Under the pieces are notes generated by a model. It worked only from the letters and a program-made list of their open reading frames with translations, was not told the origin of the DNA and made no database searches. The position numbers and the translations under genes are program-made. From JANOGU01 sp964499865 (GTDB taxonomy: Bacteria; Pseudomonadota; Alphaproteobacteria; Rhodobacterales; Rhodobacteraceae), in contig CAZCPY010000011.1 in assembly GCA_964499865.1 (NCBI GenBank), positions 1 to 38,936 of the forward strand: 38,936 nt of DNA, in the 5' to 3' direction. Shown piece after piece: positions 8,401 to 15,518 of the stretch. Position 1 is the first letter of the stretch. Each line of letters starts with the position of its first letter.

Positions 8401-8812
8401 GGCGCCGCAGGGTCGAGACCGGCAGGGTGGACAGCGCCTCCAGCCGCGCGTCCGCCCGCCCGTCGGCGGGCAGGACGGCCAGCGCGATGCCGTGCCGGCG
8501 GGCGAGGTCCTGCAGCGTCGCAAGCCCGTAGGACCAGTAGCTTTCCCCGCCGATCAGCCGCACCAGCACGCCCCTTGCATGGCGCAGCACCGCCTCGGCG
8601 TAGGTGTCCACCGAAAGCGGATGCTTCAGTGCCACCAGGTTCTGCAACCGCGTGGCCGGCAGGCCCGCCCGCCCGCGCTGCCAGCCCGCGGCAAAGGCGC
8701 CGAGGTCGCTGTCGGAGAAGGACAGGACCACCAGGGCGGCGGGGGTCTGGCCGGGGTCGAAGGGGGTCTCGGTGCCTTCCAGCCCGTGGCTTTCGCGGAA
8801 GACGACGTGCAT
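5486..8812 (-). CDS. cobN: Cobaltochelatase large subunit CobN
   Basis: CobN is the large, metal-binding subunit of the ATP-dependent CobNST chelatase that inserts cobalt into hydrogenobyrinate a,c-diamide. The product has about 1108 residues, within the family range. It begins MHVVFRESHGLEG and contains GESYWSYGL, ALVHVGAHGTLEWLPGKAVAL, DSRFGRGLHVYG and LDLWGSATMRTAGEEFAMAL, all recognisable CobN blocks. Start 8812 was chosen because upstream in-frame residues are low-complexity. cobS and cobT are not in the window. Residues at about 417-440 are an in-frame insertion encoded by a palindromic element. A 76-bp spacer separates it from cobW, and the stop overlaps the cobG start. Confidence 0.95.
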   Translation of the reverse strand: MHVVFRESHGLEGTETPFDPGQTPAALVVLSFSDSDLGAFAAGWQRGRAGLPATRLQNLVALKHPLSVDTYAEAVLRHARGVLVRLIGGESYWSYGLATLQDLARRHGIALAVLPADGRADARLEALSTLPVSTLRRLQALCDAGGAVAAQAALAQLALSAGLYAGPVAGDKQVPDWGWYDPARGVVPAPDAPGGVVVTFYRSYLTAADTGPVDALIAAFRTRGIAAHGLFAATLKGAAPVAAALAAQAPGAIVNATAFSARGEDGQSPLDAPGCPVFQVALSTARRRDWAAAARGLSPADLAMHVVLPEVDGRLFAGVASFKSPGRRDPDLQFSRFAHRAEPGRVNAIADRVQAWLRLAATPMADKRVALVLSTYPGQGWNLAHAVGLDAIASAGAILARLGAEGMAVGDRTAPTPDGEGGPFARGRPPTLSLPHGGGGKRPSAEIIPDLAEALSRDTLAWPLADYRAALATLPPSLRGDLHAAWGAPEDDPAVADGAFRFRAARHGNALVALQPERGEVASRGDSYHDLTRTPRHAYVAFHLWLQSRGLHALVHVGAHGTLEWLPGKAVALSDACWPEALLGPLPVLYPFIVNDPGEAAQAKRRLGAVTLGHVPPPLVASETPEALRGLERLLDEYATADGLDPARRARLIAAIRDAAAASGVAADLRLPADASPAEAIPRIDRFVCDLKDSRFGRGLHVYGDATGEMEGLLSALDGRRVAPGPAGSPHRGRTDVLPTGRNLYAVDPRAVPTRSAHAQGVRLAEELLRRHLQDQGDWPRALVLDLWGSATMRTAGEEFAMALHLAGLSPQWDAATGRVTGFEVLPLALLGRPRIDVTLRISGLFRDVFPGLAQLFDAATAALAGRDEAAADNPYAARGPRVFGPGPGLYGLGIDHADLSDAGRQAAGEAWLAGSDWAFDAAGGARQDRAGLEARVLGADGFAHVQDLAETDVLVAADYAALEGGFAAAVAALGGAPKPLWHLDATRPDAPRARSLPEEIARVVRARAANPAWATGMMAHGFRGAAEIAATLEHLAAFAQLTRAVPPHLFDLYHAATLGRADLVDFLAAHNPGALAALRDRFAALAAAGLWVSRSNSLAMGVARGVA
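7486..7563 (-). repeat. Palindromic element inserted in frame within cobN
   Basis: Within cobN a G/C-homopolymer-rich palindromic stretch has arms CCCTCCCCC (7493-7501) and GGGGGAGGG (7507-7515) around a 5-base loop. Further GGGCGCCC and GGGCC pairing follows up to about 7560. On the coding strand it yields TPDGEGGPFARGRPPTLSLP followed by HGGGGKRP, a low-complexity peptide unlike the flanking CobN sequence. The reading frame stays open. This resembles the protein-coding palindromic repeats of other alphaproteobacteria. Its exact borders need alignment with CobN homologues. Confidence 0.65.
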
Positions 8813-8851
8813 CAGCGGCAGGCGGGCGCCTGGCCCGCCCCCCCCGGCAGC

Positions 8852-8869
8852 GGCGGGGTGACCCCCGCC
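8852..8869. repeat. Small hairpin in cobW-cobN spacer
   Basis: GGCGGGG at 8852-8858 pairs with CCCCGCC at 8863-8869 around the loop TGAC, in the 76-bp spacer between the cobW stop and the cobN start. It may affect mRNA stability. There is no T-run, so termination is not suggested. Confidence 0.45.
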
Positions 8870-8888
8870 CCAGGCTGCGCGACCCGGC

Positions 8889-9920
8889 TCACCCCAGAAG
8901 CACCCCCCGGATCGCGGCCTCGTCGATGTCGGCGCGTTCGGCGATGACCACCAGCCGCGACCGCCGGGGCTCGGTGCCCCAGGGCCGGTCGTACTGCACG
9001 CGCACACGCTCCCCCACCGCCTGCAGCAGCAGGCGCAGCGGCTTGCCCGGCACGGCGAGGTAGCCCTTGACGCGCAGGATGCGCTGCGCGCGCGCCAGGC
9101 GGGCCACGCGCAGGGCAAGGTCGGCGGGGTCGGCGATTTCGGGCAGGGCGATGACGATGGAGTTGAAGTCGTCATGCTCGTGGTCGTCCGCGCCGTCGTG
9201 ATGCGACGGACGGGCGGCGATGTCGTCCTCGGCGGCGGCGTTCAGGCCCAGGATCACGCGCGGGTCGGCGGCGCCTTCGGTCACCGCGACCATCGGGACC
9301 GGGCGTGTCATCTCGGCCGCGATGGCGGCGCGGGCGGCGGCAAGTCCCGCCTCGCCCGCGAGGTCGGCCTTGGTCAGCAGGATCAGGTCGGCACAGGCGA
9401 TCTGGTCCTCGAACACCTCGCTGAGCGGGGTCTCGTGGTCGAGGCTTTCGTCCGCCTGCCGCTGCGCCTGCACCGCGGCCGGATCGGGCGCGAAGCGGCC
9501 CGCCGCGACCGCCTCGGCATCGGCCAGCGCGATGACGCCGTCGACGGTGATCCTCGACCGGATCGCCGGCCAGTCGAAGGCCCTGAGCAGCGGCTTCGGC
9601 AGCGCCAGGCCCGAGGTTTCGATCACGATGTGGTCGGGCCTGCGGGGCAGGGCCATCAGCGCCTCGATCGTCGGGATGAATTCGTCGGCGACGGTGCAGC
9701 ACAGGCAGCCGTTGGCAAGCTCGACGATGTTCTCCTCGGGACACATCTCGTCGGCGCAGGATTTGAGGATGTTGCCATCCACCCCGACGGTGCCGAATTC
9801 GTTCACGAGGACCGCCAGCCGCTTGCCCTGCGGATTGGCCATCAGGTGGCGGATCAGCGTGGTCTTGCCGGAGCCGAGGAAGCCGGTGATCACGGTGACG
9901 GGGATCTTCTCAAGCGACAT
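8889..9920 (-). CDS. cobW: CobW-type metallochaperone GTPase
   Basis: CobW belongs to the G3E (COG0523) GTPases and is thought to supply cobalt to the CobNST chelatase. The 343-residue protein has Walker A GFLGSGKT at residues 13-20. The metal-binding CxCC motif GCLCCT has cysteines at 72, 74 and 75. A Walker B-like IETSGLALP, the guanine-specificity segment LLTKADL and a His/Asp-rich loop (SHHDGADDHEHDD) precede the C-terminal CobW_C domain. Start 9920 (MSLEKIPVTVITG) matches the family; earlier in-frame residues are Pro/Ala-rich and non-homologous. It overlaps the upstream DUF1636 gene by 11 bp, and cobN follows. The location suggests riboswitch control. Confidence 0.95.
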   Translation of the reverse strand: MSLEKIPVTVITGFLGSGKTTLIRHLMANPQGKRLAVLVNEFGTVGVDGNILKSCADEMCPEENIVELANGCLCCTVADEFIPTIEALMALPRRPDHIVIETSGLALPKPLLRAFDWPAIRSRITVDGVIALADAEAVAAGRFAPDPAAVQAQRQADESLDHETPLSEVFEDQIACADLILLTKADLAGEAGLAAARAAIAAEMTRPVPMVAVTEGAADPRVILGLNAAAEDDIAARPSHHDGADDHEHDDFNSIVIALPEIADPADLALRVARLARAQRILRVKGYLAVPGKPLRLLLQAVGERVRVQYDRPWGTEPRRSRLVVIAERADIDEAAIRGVLLG

Positions 9921-10272
9921 CTGGGGGCTCCAGCGGGGGCACGCGGGCCCGGGTGCATTTGCGCATCGATGCGGGGCGGTCGCGCCAGGCAACGATGCCG
10001 TCGGGGCTGGCGGCATAGGCGGCAGCCCCCGCCAGGATGTCGGCGGCAAGGTCGGGGGTCAGGCGGTCGTAGACATAAGACCACTTGCCCGGGGCGGACA
10101 GCGCCACGGTGCAGCCCGCGCCGCAGACGGCCAGGCACATCACCGGGCGGACGGTGATGCCCTCCGGCGCCGCGGCGCTGATGGCGGCGTGGAGCCGCTC
10201 TCCTGCCAGGGGCTCGCCTTCGGGGGCCAGACCTGCCTTGCAGGAGATGCAGACCGAAAGGATCGTCGTCAT
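9910..10272 (-). CDS. DUF1636 family cysteine-rich protein, first gene of the riboswitch operon
   Basis: This 120-residue protein starts MTTILSVCISCKAG. It has cysteines at 8, 11, 46, 50, 54 and 106, including CLAVCGAGC, followed by GKWSYVYDRLTPD. The layout (CxxC near the N terminus, then CxxxCxxxC) and the genomic position match the DUF1636 family, often found beside cobW in alphaproteobacteria. It looks like a small thioredoxin-fold metal or Fe-S binding protein, but no biochemical role is established. Start 10272 has a plausible GGAGAAACGG ribosome-binding region. It is the first gene behind the cobalamin riboswitch and overlaps cobW, so a role in cobalt handling or regulation is an inference from context. 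Confidence 0.85.
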   Translation of the reverse strand: MTTILSVCISCKAGLAPEGEPLAGERLHAAISAAAPEGITVRPVMCLAVCGAGCTVALSAPGKWSYVYDRLTPDLAADILAGAAAYAASPDGIVAWRDRPASMRKCTRARVPPLEPPDVA

Positions 10273-10365
10273 TCCGTTTCTCCAGAAAAGGACGGGGGAC
10301 TGCGGCCGAGACGGGGCACGGATGCCCGATCCGGTCGCGGCACACCCCGGCCGCCCGTTACCTCT

Positions 10366-10560
10366 TGCGCTGGCAGGTCTCCCGGCTGGGGCAGAGCGGG
10401 TTTCCCCCCGGGGCCCGGCCTTCCCGGCGGTGACGCCAGTGGCGGGTGGACCCCTCTCTGCCGGACGGTCGCGGGGGCGGCTGCGCTTCGGCCCCGCACG
10501 CCGAAGCGTCGCAAAGCCTGTCGCATTCCCTCTTCGCCCGGGGTATCCCCCGGGAACCGG
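10366..10560 (-). promoter_or_regulatory. Cobalamin (B12) riboswitch
   Basis: Read on the minus strand, the stretch contains the classic elements in order. GGTTCCCGGGGGATACC comes first, then GAAGAGGGAAT, then CCGAAGCGCAGCCGCCCCCG with GCGACCGT. CGGCAGAG follows, then the B12 box GCCACTG (complement of 10437-10443), GCCGGGAAGGCC and the closing AGCCGGGAGACCTGCC (ending near 10372). It lies about 94 bases before the DUF1636 start codon, leaving room for an expression platform. I did not find a convincing T-tract terminator there, so control may act on ribosome access. It should repress the leftward cob operon when cobalamin is plentiful. Confidence 0.93.
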
Positions 10561-10616
10561 CGCGGACCCATGTGGAGGCCGCGGGGGGCGGAATGTCAAG
10601 GCGGGGAACCGGCGGG

Positions 10617-11261
10617 ATGACAGGCGAAGACGACACTCCGGCGGCAGACGGCGCGACGGGCGACCTCGCCCGCCATGCCGCCAAGATGGCCAGGAAGAAG
10701 GCCGCCCGCGACCGCATCATGGCGACGAAGTCGGGCGAGAAGGGCCTGGTCATCGTGCTGACCGGGACCGGCAAGGGCAAGTCGTCCTCGGGCTTCGGGA
10801 TGATCCTGCGAGCCATCGCGCACGGCATGCCCTGCGCGGTGGTGCAGTTCATCAAGGGCGCCTGGGACACCGGCGAACGCCGCCTGATCGAGGGGTCCTT
10901 CGGGCATTTGTGCCAGTTCCACGCGATGGGCGAGGGGTTTACCTGGGAAACCCAGGACAAGGCGCGCGACATCGCCCTGGCGCAGGCCGGTTGGGAGAAG
11001 GCCAAGAGCCTGATCCTGGACACGAATCTGCGCATGGTGCTGCTGGACGAGATCGTGATCGCGCTGCGCTACGGCTATCTGGACGAGGCCGAGGTGCTGC
11101 GGTTCCTGGCCGGGGAGAAGCCGGCGCTGACGCATGTCGTGCTGACCGGGCGGAATGCGTCGGAGGCGCTGGTGGCGGCGGCGGACCTGGTGACCGAGAT
11201 GGGCCTCGTCAAGCATCCCTTCCGGTCGGGGATCAAGGCGCAGAAGGGCGTGGAGTTCTGA
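10617..11261 (+). CDS. cobO: Cob(I)yrinic acid a,c-diamide adenosyltransferase (CobA/CobO family)
   Basis: CobO transfers the 5'-deoxyadenosyl group from ATP to the reduced corrinoid. The 214-residue protein has an N-terminal basic segment (ARHAAKMARKKAARDRIMATK), then the P-loop GTGKGKSSSG at about residues 50-59. FIKGAWDTGE and LLDEIVIALRYGYLD follow, with the C-terminal KHPFRSGIKAQKGVEF. All are typical of the family. Two ATGs are possible (10593 and 10617); I prefer 10617 because MTGEDDTPAADG resembles known N termini, but 10593 also has a G-rich site in front of it. It is divergent from the riboswitch operon and lies about 57 bases beyond the riboswitch. cobQ follows after 79 bases containing repeat copy B. 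Confidence 0.93.
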   Translation: MTGEDDTPAADGATGDLARHAAKMARKKAARDRIMATKSGEKGLVIVLTGTGKGKSSSGFGMILRAIAHGMPCAVVQFIKGAWDTGERRLIEGSFGHLCQFHAMGEGFTWETQDKARDIALAQAGWEKAKSLILDTNLRMVLLDEIVIALRYGYLDEAEVLRFLAGEKPALTHVVLTGRNASEALVAAADLVTEMGLVKHPFRSGIKAQKGVEF

Positions 11262-11280
11262 TGCGTTGCGCGGGTGCAGC

Positions 11281-11327
11281 CCCCGGGGCTCTGCCCCGGA
11301 CCCCGGGATATTTGGGAAGAGATGATG
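11281..11327 (+). repeat. Dispersed palindromic intergenic repeat, copy B
   Basis: The stem arms CCGGGGC (11283-11289) and GCCCCGG (11293-11299) enclose TCT. They are followed by ACCCCGGGATATTTGG and an AAGAGATGATG tail. The sequence is nearly the same as copies A and C. It lies between the cobO stop and the cobQ start in the transcribed direction. Confidence 0.75.
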
Positions 11328-11340
11328 GGGCAGGGCCGAG

Positions 11341-12777
11341 ATGCCCGCGCTGATGATCCAGGGGGCGGGCTCGAACGTCGGCAAGTCGCTGATCGTGGCG
11401 GGCCTGTGCCGGGCGGCGCTGCGGCGGGGCCTGAGCGTGGCGCCGTTCAAGCCGCAGAACATGTCGAACAACGCCGCGGTGACGGCCGACGGGGGCGAGA
11501 TCGGGCGGGCACAGGCCTTGCAGGCGCGGGCCTGCGGGCTGGTGCCGGTGGTCGACATGAACCCCGTGCTGCTCAAGCCCGAAAGCGAGACGGGGTCCCA
11601 GGTCATCGTGCAGGGGCGACGGGTGGCGACGGTGAAGGCGCGGGACTATGCGGCCCTGAAGCCGTCCTTGCTGGCGCCGGTGATGGAGAGTTTCCGGCGG
11701 CTTTCGGCGGCGCATCACCTGGTGTTGGTGGAGGGCGCGGGGTCGCCCGCAGAGGTGAACCTGCGGCCGGGCGACATCGCCAACATGGGGTTCGCGCGCG
11801 CGGCGGGCGTGCCGGTGGTGCTGGTGGGCGACATCGACCGTGGCGGGGTGATCGCGCAGATCGTCGGCACGCAGGCGGTGCTGGAGTCGGATGATGCGCG
11901 AATGGTGCAAGGATTCCTGATCAACAAGTTCCGCGGCGACCCTGTATTGTTCGAAAATGGCTATCGCCTGATCGAGGCCCGGACCGGATGGCGCGGCTTC
12001 GGCGTGGCGCCCTGGTTCGCCGGGGCCGACCGCCTGCCGGCGGAGGACGCGCTGGACCTGCCCCAGGGCGGCGGCGCGGGGGTGCATGTCGTGGCCCTGG
12101 CGTTTCCGCGGATCGCCAATTTCGACGACCTCGACCCGCTGGCGCAGGAGCCGGGCGTGCGGCTGACCCTGCTGCGCCCGGGGCGCCCGATCCCGGGCGA
12201 CGCGGCGGCGGTGATCCTGCCGGGGTCGAAGTCCACGCGCGGCGACCTCGCCGCGCTGCGGGCCGCGGGCTGGGACATCGACCTTGCCGCGCACCGCAGG
12301 CGGGGCGGGCATGTGCTGGGCCTGTGCGGCGGCTATCAGATGCTGGGGCGGTCCATCGCCGACCCCCGGGGCATCGAGGGGACCGCGGGCAGCGATCCGG
12401 GCCTGGGCCTGCTGGACGTGGCCACCGTGATGACGCCCGACAAGCGGCTGACCCGGGTGACCGGGCAGGCGCTGGGGGAACGTCTGGAAGGCTACGAGAT
12501 CCACATCGGCGCCACCGACGGCCCCGACCGCGCGCGGCCCTTCGCCGTGGTCGGGGGCGCGGCCGAGGGCGCGGTCAGCGGCGACGGGCGGGTGGAAGGC
12601 ACCTATCTGCACGGCCTGTTCGCGGCCGACGGGTTCCGGCGGGCCTGGCTCGCGCGGCTGGGCGTCGCGCCCTCCGGTCTGGACTACGAGGCCGGCGTCG
12701 ACCGGACGCTGGACGCGCTGGCCCGCCACATCGAGGCGCATCTCGATGTGGCGGGCCTGCTGGCGCTGGCGCGCTGA
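11341..12777 (+). CDS. cobQ: Cobyric acid synthase
   Basis: CobQ amidates four carboxyl side chains of adenosylcobyrinic a,c-diamide using glutamine and ATP. The 478-residue protein matches the family length. The N-terminal synthetase domain starts MPALMIQGAGSNVGKSLIVAGLCR with a P-loop-like GSNVGKS. NMSNNAAVT, NPVLLKPES and VLVEGAGSPAEVNL follow. The C-terminal class I glutamine amidotransferase domain has the nucleophile Cys329 in LGLCGGYQMLG and His424 in TYLHGLF. The start follows repeat copy B, whose tail ends about 13 bases upstream. The gene is 79 bases after cobO and probably shares its transcript. It ends 2 bases before the stop codon of the convergent caspase-fold gene. Confidence 0.96.
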   Translation: MPALMIQGAGSNVGKSLIVAGLCRAALRRGLSVAPFKPQNMSNNAAVTADGGEIGRAQALQARACGLVPVVDMNPVLLKPESETGSQVIVQGRRVATVKARDYAALKPSLLAPVMESFRRLSAAHHLVLVEGAGSPAEVNLRPGDIANMGFARAAGVPVVLVGDIDRGGVIAQIVGTQAVLESDDARMVQGFLINKFRGDPVLFENGYRLIEARTGWRGFGVAPWFAGADRLPAEDALDLPQGGGAGVHVVALAFPRIANFDDLDPLAQEPGVRLTLLRPGRPIPGDAAAVILPGSKSTRGDLAALRAAGWDIDLAAHRRRGGHVLGLCGGYQMLGRSIADPRGIEGTAGSDPGLGLLDVATVMTPDKRLTRVTGQALGERLEGYEIHIGATDGPDRARPFAVVGGAAEGAVSGDGRVEGTYLHGLFAADGFRRAWLARLGVAPSGLDYEAGVDRTLDALARHIEAHLDVAGLLALAR

Positions 12778-12779
12778 CC

Positions 12780-14876
12780 CTAGAAGGCGCCGGGGTTCAG
12801 GAGCGACTTTCCGATCTGCTTCTTGGTCTCGACCACGGTGTTGGCGGTGCGCCCGACCTTGGGCTTCTTGACCACGGTCTGGCCCGCGGGTTCGGCCGCG
12901 GTGGTGAGGATGTCGCGGGTGCGGCCCGGCACGACGGTGGCGCGCGCCACGCGCACCTCGCAGACGACCTTGCTTTCGGTCTTGAGCCGGGCGACCAGCT
13001 CGACGGTCGGCTCCAGCGAGGTCGGGACCTGCTTCTTCGACAGGAAGTAGCTGGTCAGCGCCGTGCGCGAGCCCTTGCCCCAGTCGCCGTCGACCTTCAT
13101 CCGGTAGCAGCCCAGCCGCCGGAGCTCGGCCTGCGCCTCGCGCGCGAGGTTGGCGGTGTCGACCACCACGCTGTCGCTCAGAAGCGTGGGGTCGATGGCG
13201 GCCAGGATCGCGCGGTTTTCTTCGGTGTCGCCCGAAAGCTGGGTGCCCGCGACTGTTTCGCGTTCGGCGGCGACGGCGAAAAGTTCGTCGATCCCGCGGG
13301 TTTGCCATGACAGGGCGGCGATTCGCACCGGCGGCGGCAGATCGGGCGCCGCGGCACCGAGCGCGGGGGCGCTGTCGGGCTGAGGCAGGGGCGTCAGCAC
13401 GGCTTCGCCGACCGAGGCGATCGTCCCGGCCGGGGCAGGCGCAGCGGGTTGGGCCGTGCCTTCGGCGGGGAAGAAACCGGGGACCTGGCCCGCAGGCTGC
13501 GTCACCTCGGCCGTGCGCGCACGCGGAAGGACCTCGACGCCCGCGGGGTCGGAGGAGACGGGCGGCTGCGGCTCGGGCTGCGGCTCGGCCAGCGCGATGA
13601 CGATTTCGGGCTCGGGCTCGGGCTGGGGCTTTGGCGCGGGCGCGGGCTCGGCGACCTCGACCGGGGGTTCGGGCGCGGGCGCAGGCTCGGCGACGGCGAC
13701 GGGAGGCTCGGGCAGGGGTTCGGCGACGGCGACCTCGACCGGGGGCTGCGGCGCGGGCGCGGGTTCGGCGACGGCGACCTCGACGGGCGGTTCGGGGGTG
13801 GCCGACGGGTCGACGGCCACGGGTGCTGCATCGTCCTCGACCACCACGAGCGAGCTGAGATCGCCGCCTTCGTCCTCGACCACGGCGGGGCCGGCGTCCG
13901 TGGCCACGGCCATCACCATCTCGGCCTCGGCCGCGACGACGAGGTTGCTTTCCGCAATCAGGATCGCGGCTTCGGCCTCGGCCAGGTTCTCTTCGGAAAA
14001 GCCGCTCTGTGCCAGCAGCTCGAAGAAGGCCTGCCGCTCCTCGAAGGGCAGTTGCGCCAGAAGCTCGTAATCCGCCTCGGACAGCTCCTGCTTCTTCTCG
14101 GCCTCTTGCAGGAAGTAGAACTGGTCGCGCAGGGATGACTGGTCCCAGGGAGACTGCAGGCCCCCGGTGGCCGCGCTGACATCGTTGCGCACCGTGATTA
14201 TCAGGTCGGATACCGACAGGCCCGGCGTTTCGATGGACTTCAGCAGCGCCGTGGCAAAGGGGCCGTTGGGCGCGTCGCCCGCACCGTCGTAGGTCACCCC
14301 GCCGGGTTCGGCGGCGAAGGCCACGAAGGTGCCCACGCCGGTCTGGATGCGCGCCAGCCCGTCCGCCGCGCCCGTGCCGCGCACCGACGCGGGCAGGGGG
14401 TCTTTGCGGCTGGCGTCGATGAAGATCAGCGTCTGGCGCTTGCGGTCCTGCAGGCGGGCGATGATGCCGTCGAGGCTCCAGGTCTCGGACGCGAGCGCCT
14501 CGCGGCTTTCGAGGCGGGCATCGACCGGAAGCAGGTAGTTCACGCCGTTCATCTGGAAGGCGTGGCCCGCGTAGTAGAAGACCGTCGCCTCGGCATCCTG
14601 GGCGGCGGCGGCGAAGGCGTCGACCTGCGTCCAGAAATCGGCGTTGCGCACATCGGTCAGAAGCGTGACCTTGAAACCCACGCGTTCCAGCGCCGCGGCG
14701 ACGTCGGTTGCATCCTTGGACGCGTTCTTGAGCAAGGGGGCCGCACCGTAGGTGCTGTTGCCCACGACCAGGGCCAGCCGTTGCGCCATCGCGGGCGAAA
14801 AGCCTGCGGCGACGAACAGGGCTACAAGCGCCGCAAGGCGGACCGGGCGGCGGCGGGAAAGCGCGGGCGTGGTCAT
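12780..14876 (-). CDS. Secreted caspase-fold (C14-like) protein with Cys-to-Ser active site and C-terminal peptidoglycan-binding-like domain
   Basis: The 698-residue protein has a signal peptide (residues 1-31, ending SPAMA before Q32), so it should be periplasmic or exported. Residues 32 to about 250 form a caspase-like domain: RLALVVGNSTY, LKNASKDATDVAAAL, then FYYAGHAFQMNGVNYLLPVDA with the expected catalytic His105. The usual DACR(D/N)NP nucleophile motif reads IDASRKDP, so Ser156 stands where Cys is expected. Residues about 260-330 are Glu/Ala-rich. About 340-470 is a long Pro-Glu-Ala-Val repeat stalk. The C-terminal part has AQAELRRLGCYRMKVDGDWG, similar to peptidoglycan-binding repeats. 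It is probably a pseudoenzyme or a Ser-variant. It is convergent with cobQ and divergent from two small secreted proteins. Confidence 0.8.
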   Translation of the reverse strand: MTTPALSRRRPVRLAALVALFVAAGFSPAMAQRLALVVGNSTYGAAPLLKNASKDATDVAAALERVGFKVTLLTDVRNADFWTQVDAFAAAAQDAEATVFYYAGHAFQMNGVNYLLPVDARLESREALASETWSLDGIIARLQDRKRQTLIFIDASRKDPLPASVRGTGAADGLARIQTGVGTFVAFAAEPGGVTYDGAGDAPNGPFATALLKSIETPGLSVSDLIITVRNDVSAATGGLQSPWDQSSLRDQFYFLQEAEKKQELSEADYELLAQLPFEERQAFFELLAQSGFSEENLAEAEAAILIAESNLVVAAEAEMVMAVATDAGPAVVEDEGGDLSSLVVVEDDAAPVAVDPSATPEPPVEVAVAEPAPAPQPPVEVAVAEPLPEPPVAVAEPAPAPEPPVEVAEPAPAPKPQPEPEPEIVIALAEPQPEPQPPVSSDPAGVEVLPRARTAEVTQPAGQVPGFFPAEGTAQPAAPAPAGTIASVGEAVLTPLPQPDSAPALGAAAPDLPPPVRIAALSWQTRGIDELFAVAAERETVAGTQLSGDTEENRAILAAIDPTLLSDSVVVDTANLAREAQAELRRLGCYRMKVDGDWGKGSRTALTSYFLSKKQVPTSLEPTVELVARLKTESKVVCEVRVARATVVPGRTRDILTTAAEPAGQTVVKKPKVGRTANTVVETKKQIGKSLLNPGAF

Positions 14877-15028
14877 GGGATCCCCGTCGGAAAGGGCAAA
14901 ACAATCCCCGGCAGACTAGACGCTTTGGCCCCGCCTGAAAAGCCGCAAGCGCGACGTGTCGCGGGCCCGTGACCCCGTGGCGCAGGTGCGACAGCCCGGA
15001 GCGCGCGGCGAAATTCGCAAAGCTTGAA

Positions 15029-15057
15029 TTGCAAAGCAGGGCTCTTCGCACTATTTT
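15029..15057 (+). promoter_or_regulatory. Candidate sigma-70 promoter for the small secreted protein at 15116
   Basis: TTGCAA (15029-15034) is separated by 17 bases from TATTTT (15052-15057), in a short AT-rich patch within the 239-bp gap between the caspase-fold gene and the next rightward gene. The start codon is about 58 bases downstream. This is a motif match only. Confidence 0.4.
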
Positions 15058-15115
15058 GATGCGTGGGGGCGTCTGTCGGCCTGAGCGGCCCGGCGATGCG
15101 CATGCGAGGTATTTG

Positions 15116-15412
15116 ATGAACCGTAATCTTTTGGGCGCTGCGGCGTTTCTGTCCCTGGCCGCCGGGGCGGCGCAGGCGGAACCCCGTTCGATTCCGAATC
15201 TTCTGGGCCTGGGCGTCGATCCCGGACTTGCCCGCGGCGTGGCCGAACAGGAAGGGCGCGACCAGTCGGGCGCGGGCGACAGCCGGCCGGTGCTGGCCCC
15301 CGCCCCGATTGCCGCGACGATCGCGCCGTTGACCCCGGTCCGCACCTCGGCAGCGGCGCCGGGCGGGAAGAAGATGGCGCGCATGCCCTGGCAGACGGGC
15401 GTCTTCCAGTAG
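15116..15412 (+). CDS. Small secreted Ala/Pro-rich protein, family not recognised
   Basis: The 98-residue product starts MNRNLLGAAAFLSLAAGAAQAEP, a clear Sec signal peptide with cleavage after AQA at about residue 22. The mature part has about 75 residues, is Ala/Pro/Gly-rich with no Cys, and ends KKMARMPWQTGVFQ. I recognise no domain. An upstream in-frame ATG at 14969 exists, but only the start at 15116 puts the signal peptide at the N terminus, and the codons before it are not protein-like. It sits between a secreted caspase-fold protein (divergent) and another small secreted protein (same strand, 106 bases on), so an envelope role is likely. The function is unknown. Confidence 0.6.
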   Translation: MNRNLLGAAAFLSLAAGAAQAEPRSIPNLLGLGVDPGLARGVAEQEGRDQSGAGDSRPVLAPAPIAATIAPLTPVRTSAAAPGGKKMARMPWQTGVFQ

Positions 15413-15435
15413 GCCCGTCCCCGGCGCGCTTGCCG

Positions 15436-15466
15436 TTGACAGGACCGGGCCGGTCGGGCCTTACTC
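15436..15466 (+). promoter_or_regulatory. Candidate promoter for the secreted protein at 15519
   Basis: A perfect -35 hexamer TTGACA (15436-15441) is followed 17-19 bases later by CCTTACTC, a weak -10. The start codon lies about 55 bases downstream. Only the -35 part is strong. Confidence 0.35.
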
Positions 15467-15518
15467 TGCGGCAACGCCGTGGACGGATTGCCGCGGCCTG
15501 ACCCGAGGAGACACCGTC

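Noticed and set aside
8813..9175. N-terminal extension of cobN up to 9175
   Set aside because: The 121 extra residues are Ser/Cys/Arg-rich frame-shadow of cobW. The family N terminus starts at MHVVFRESHG (8812).
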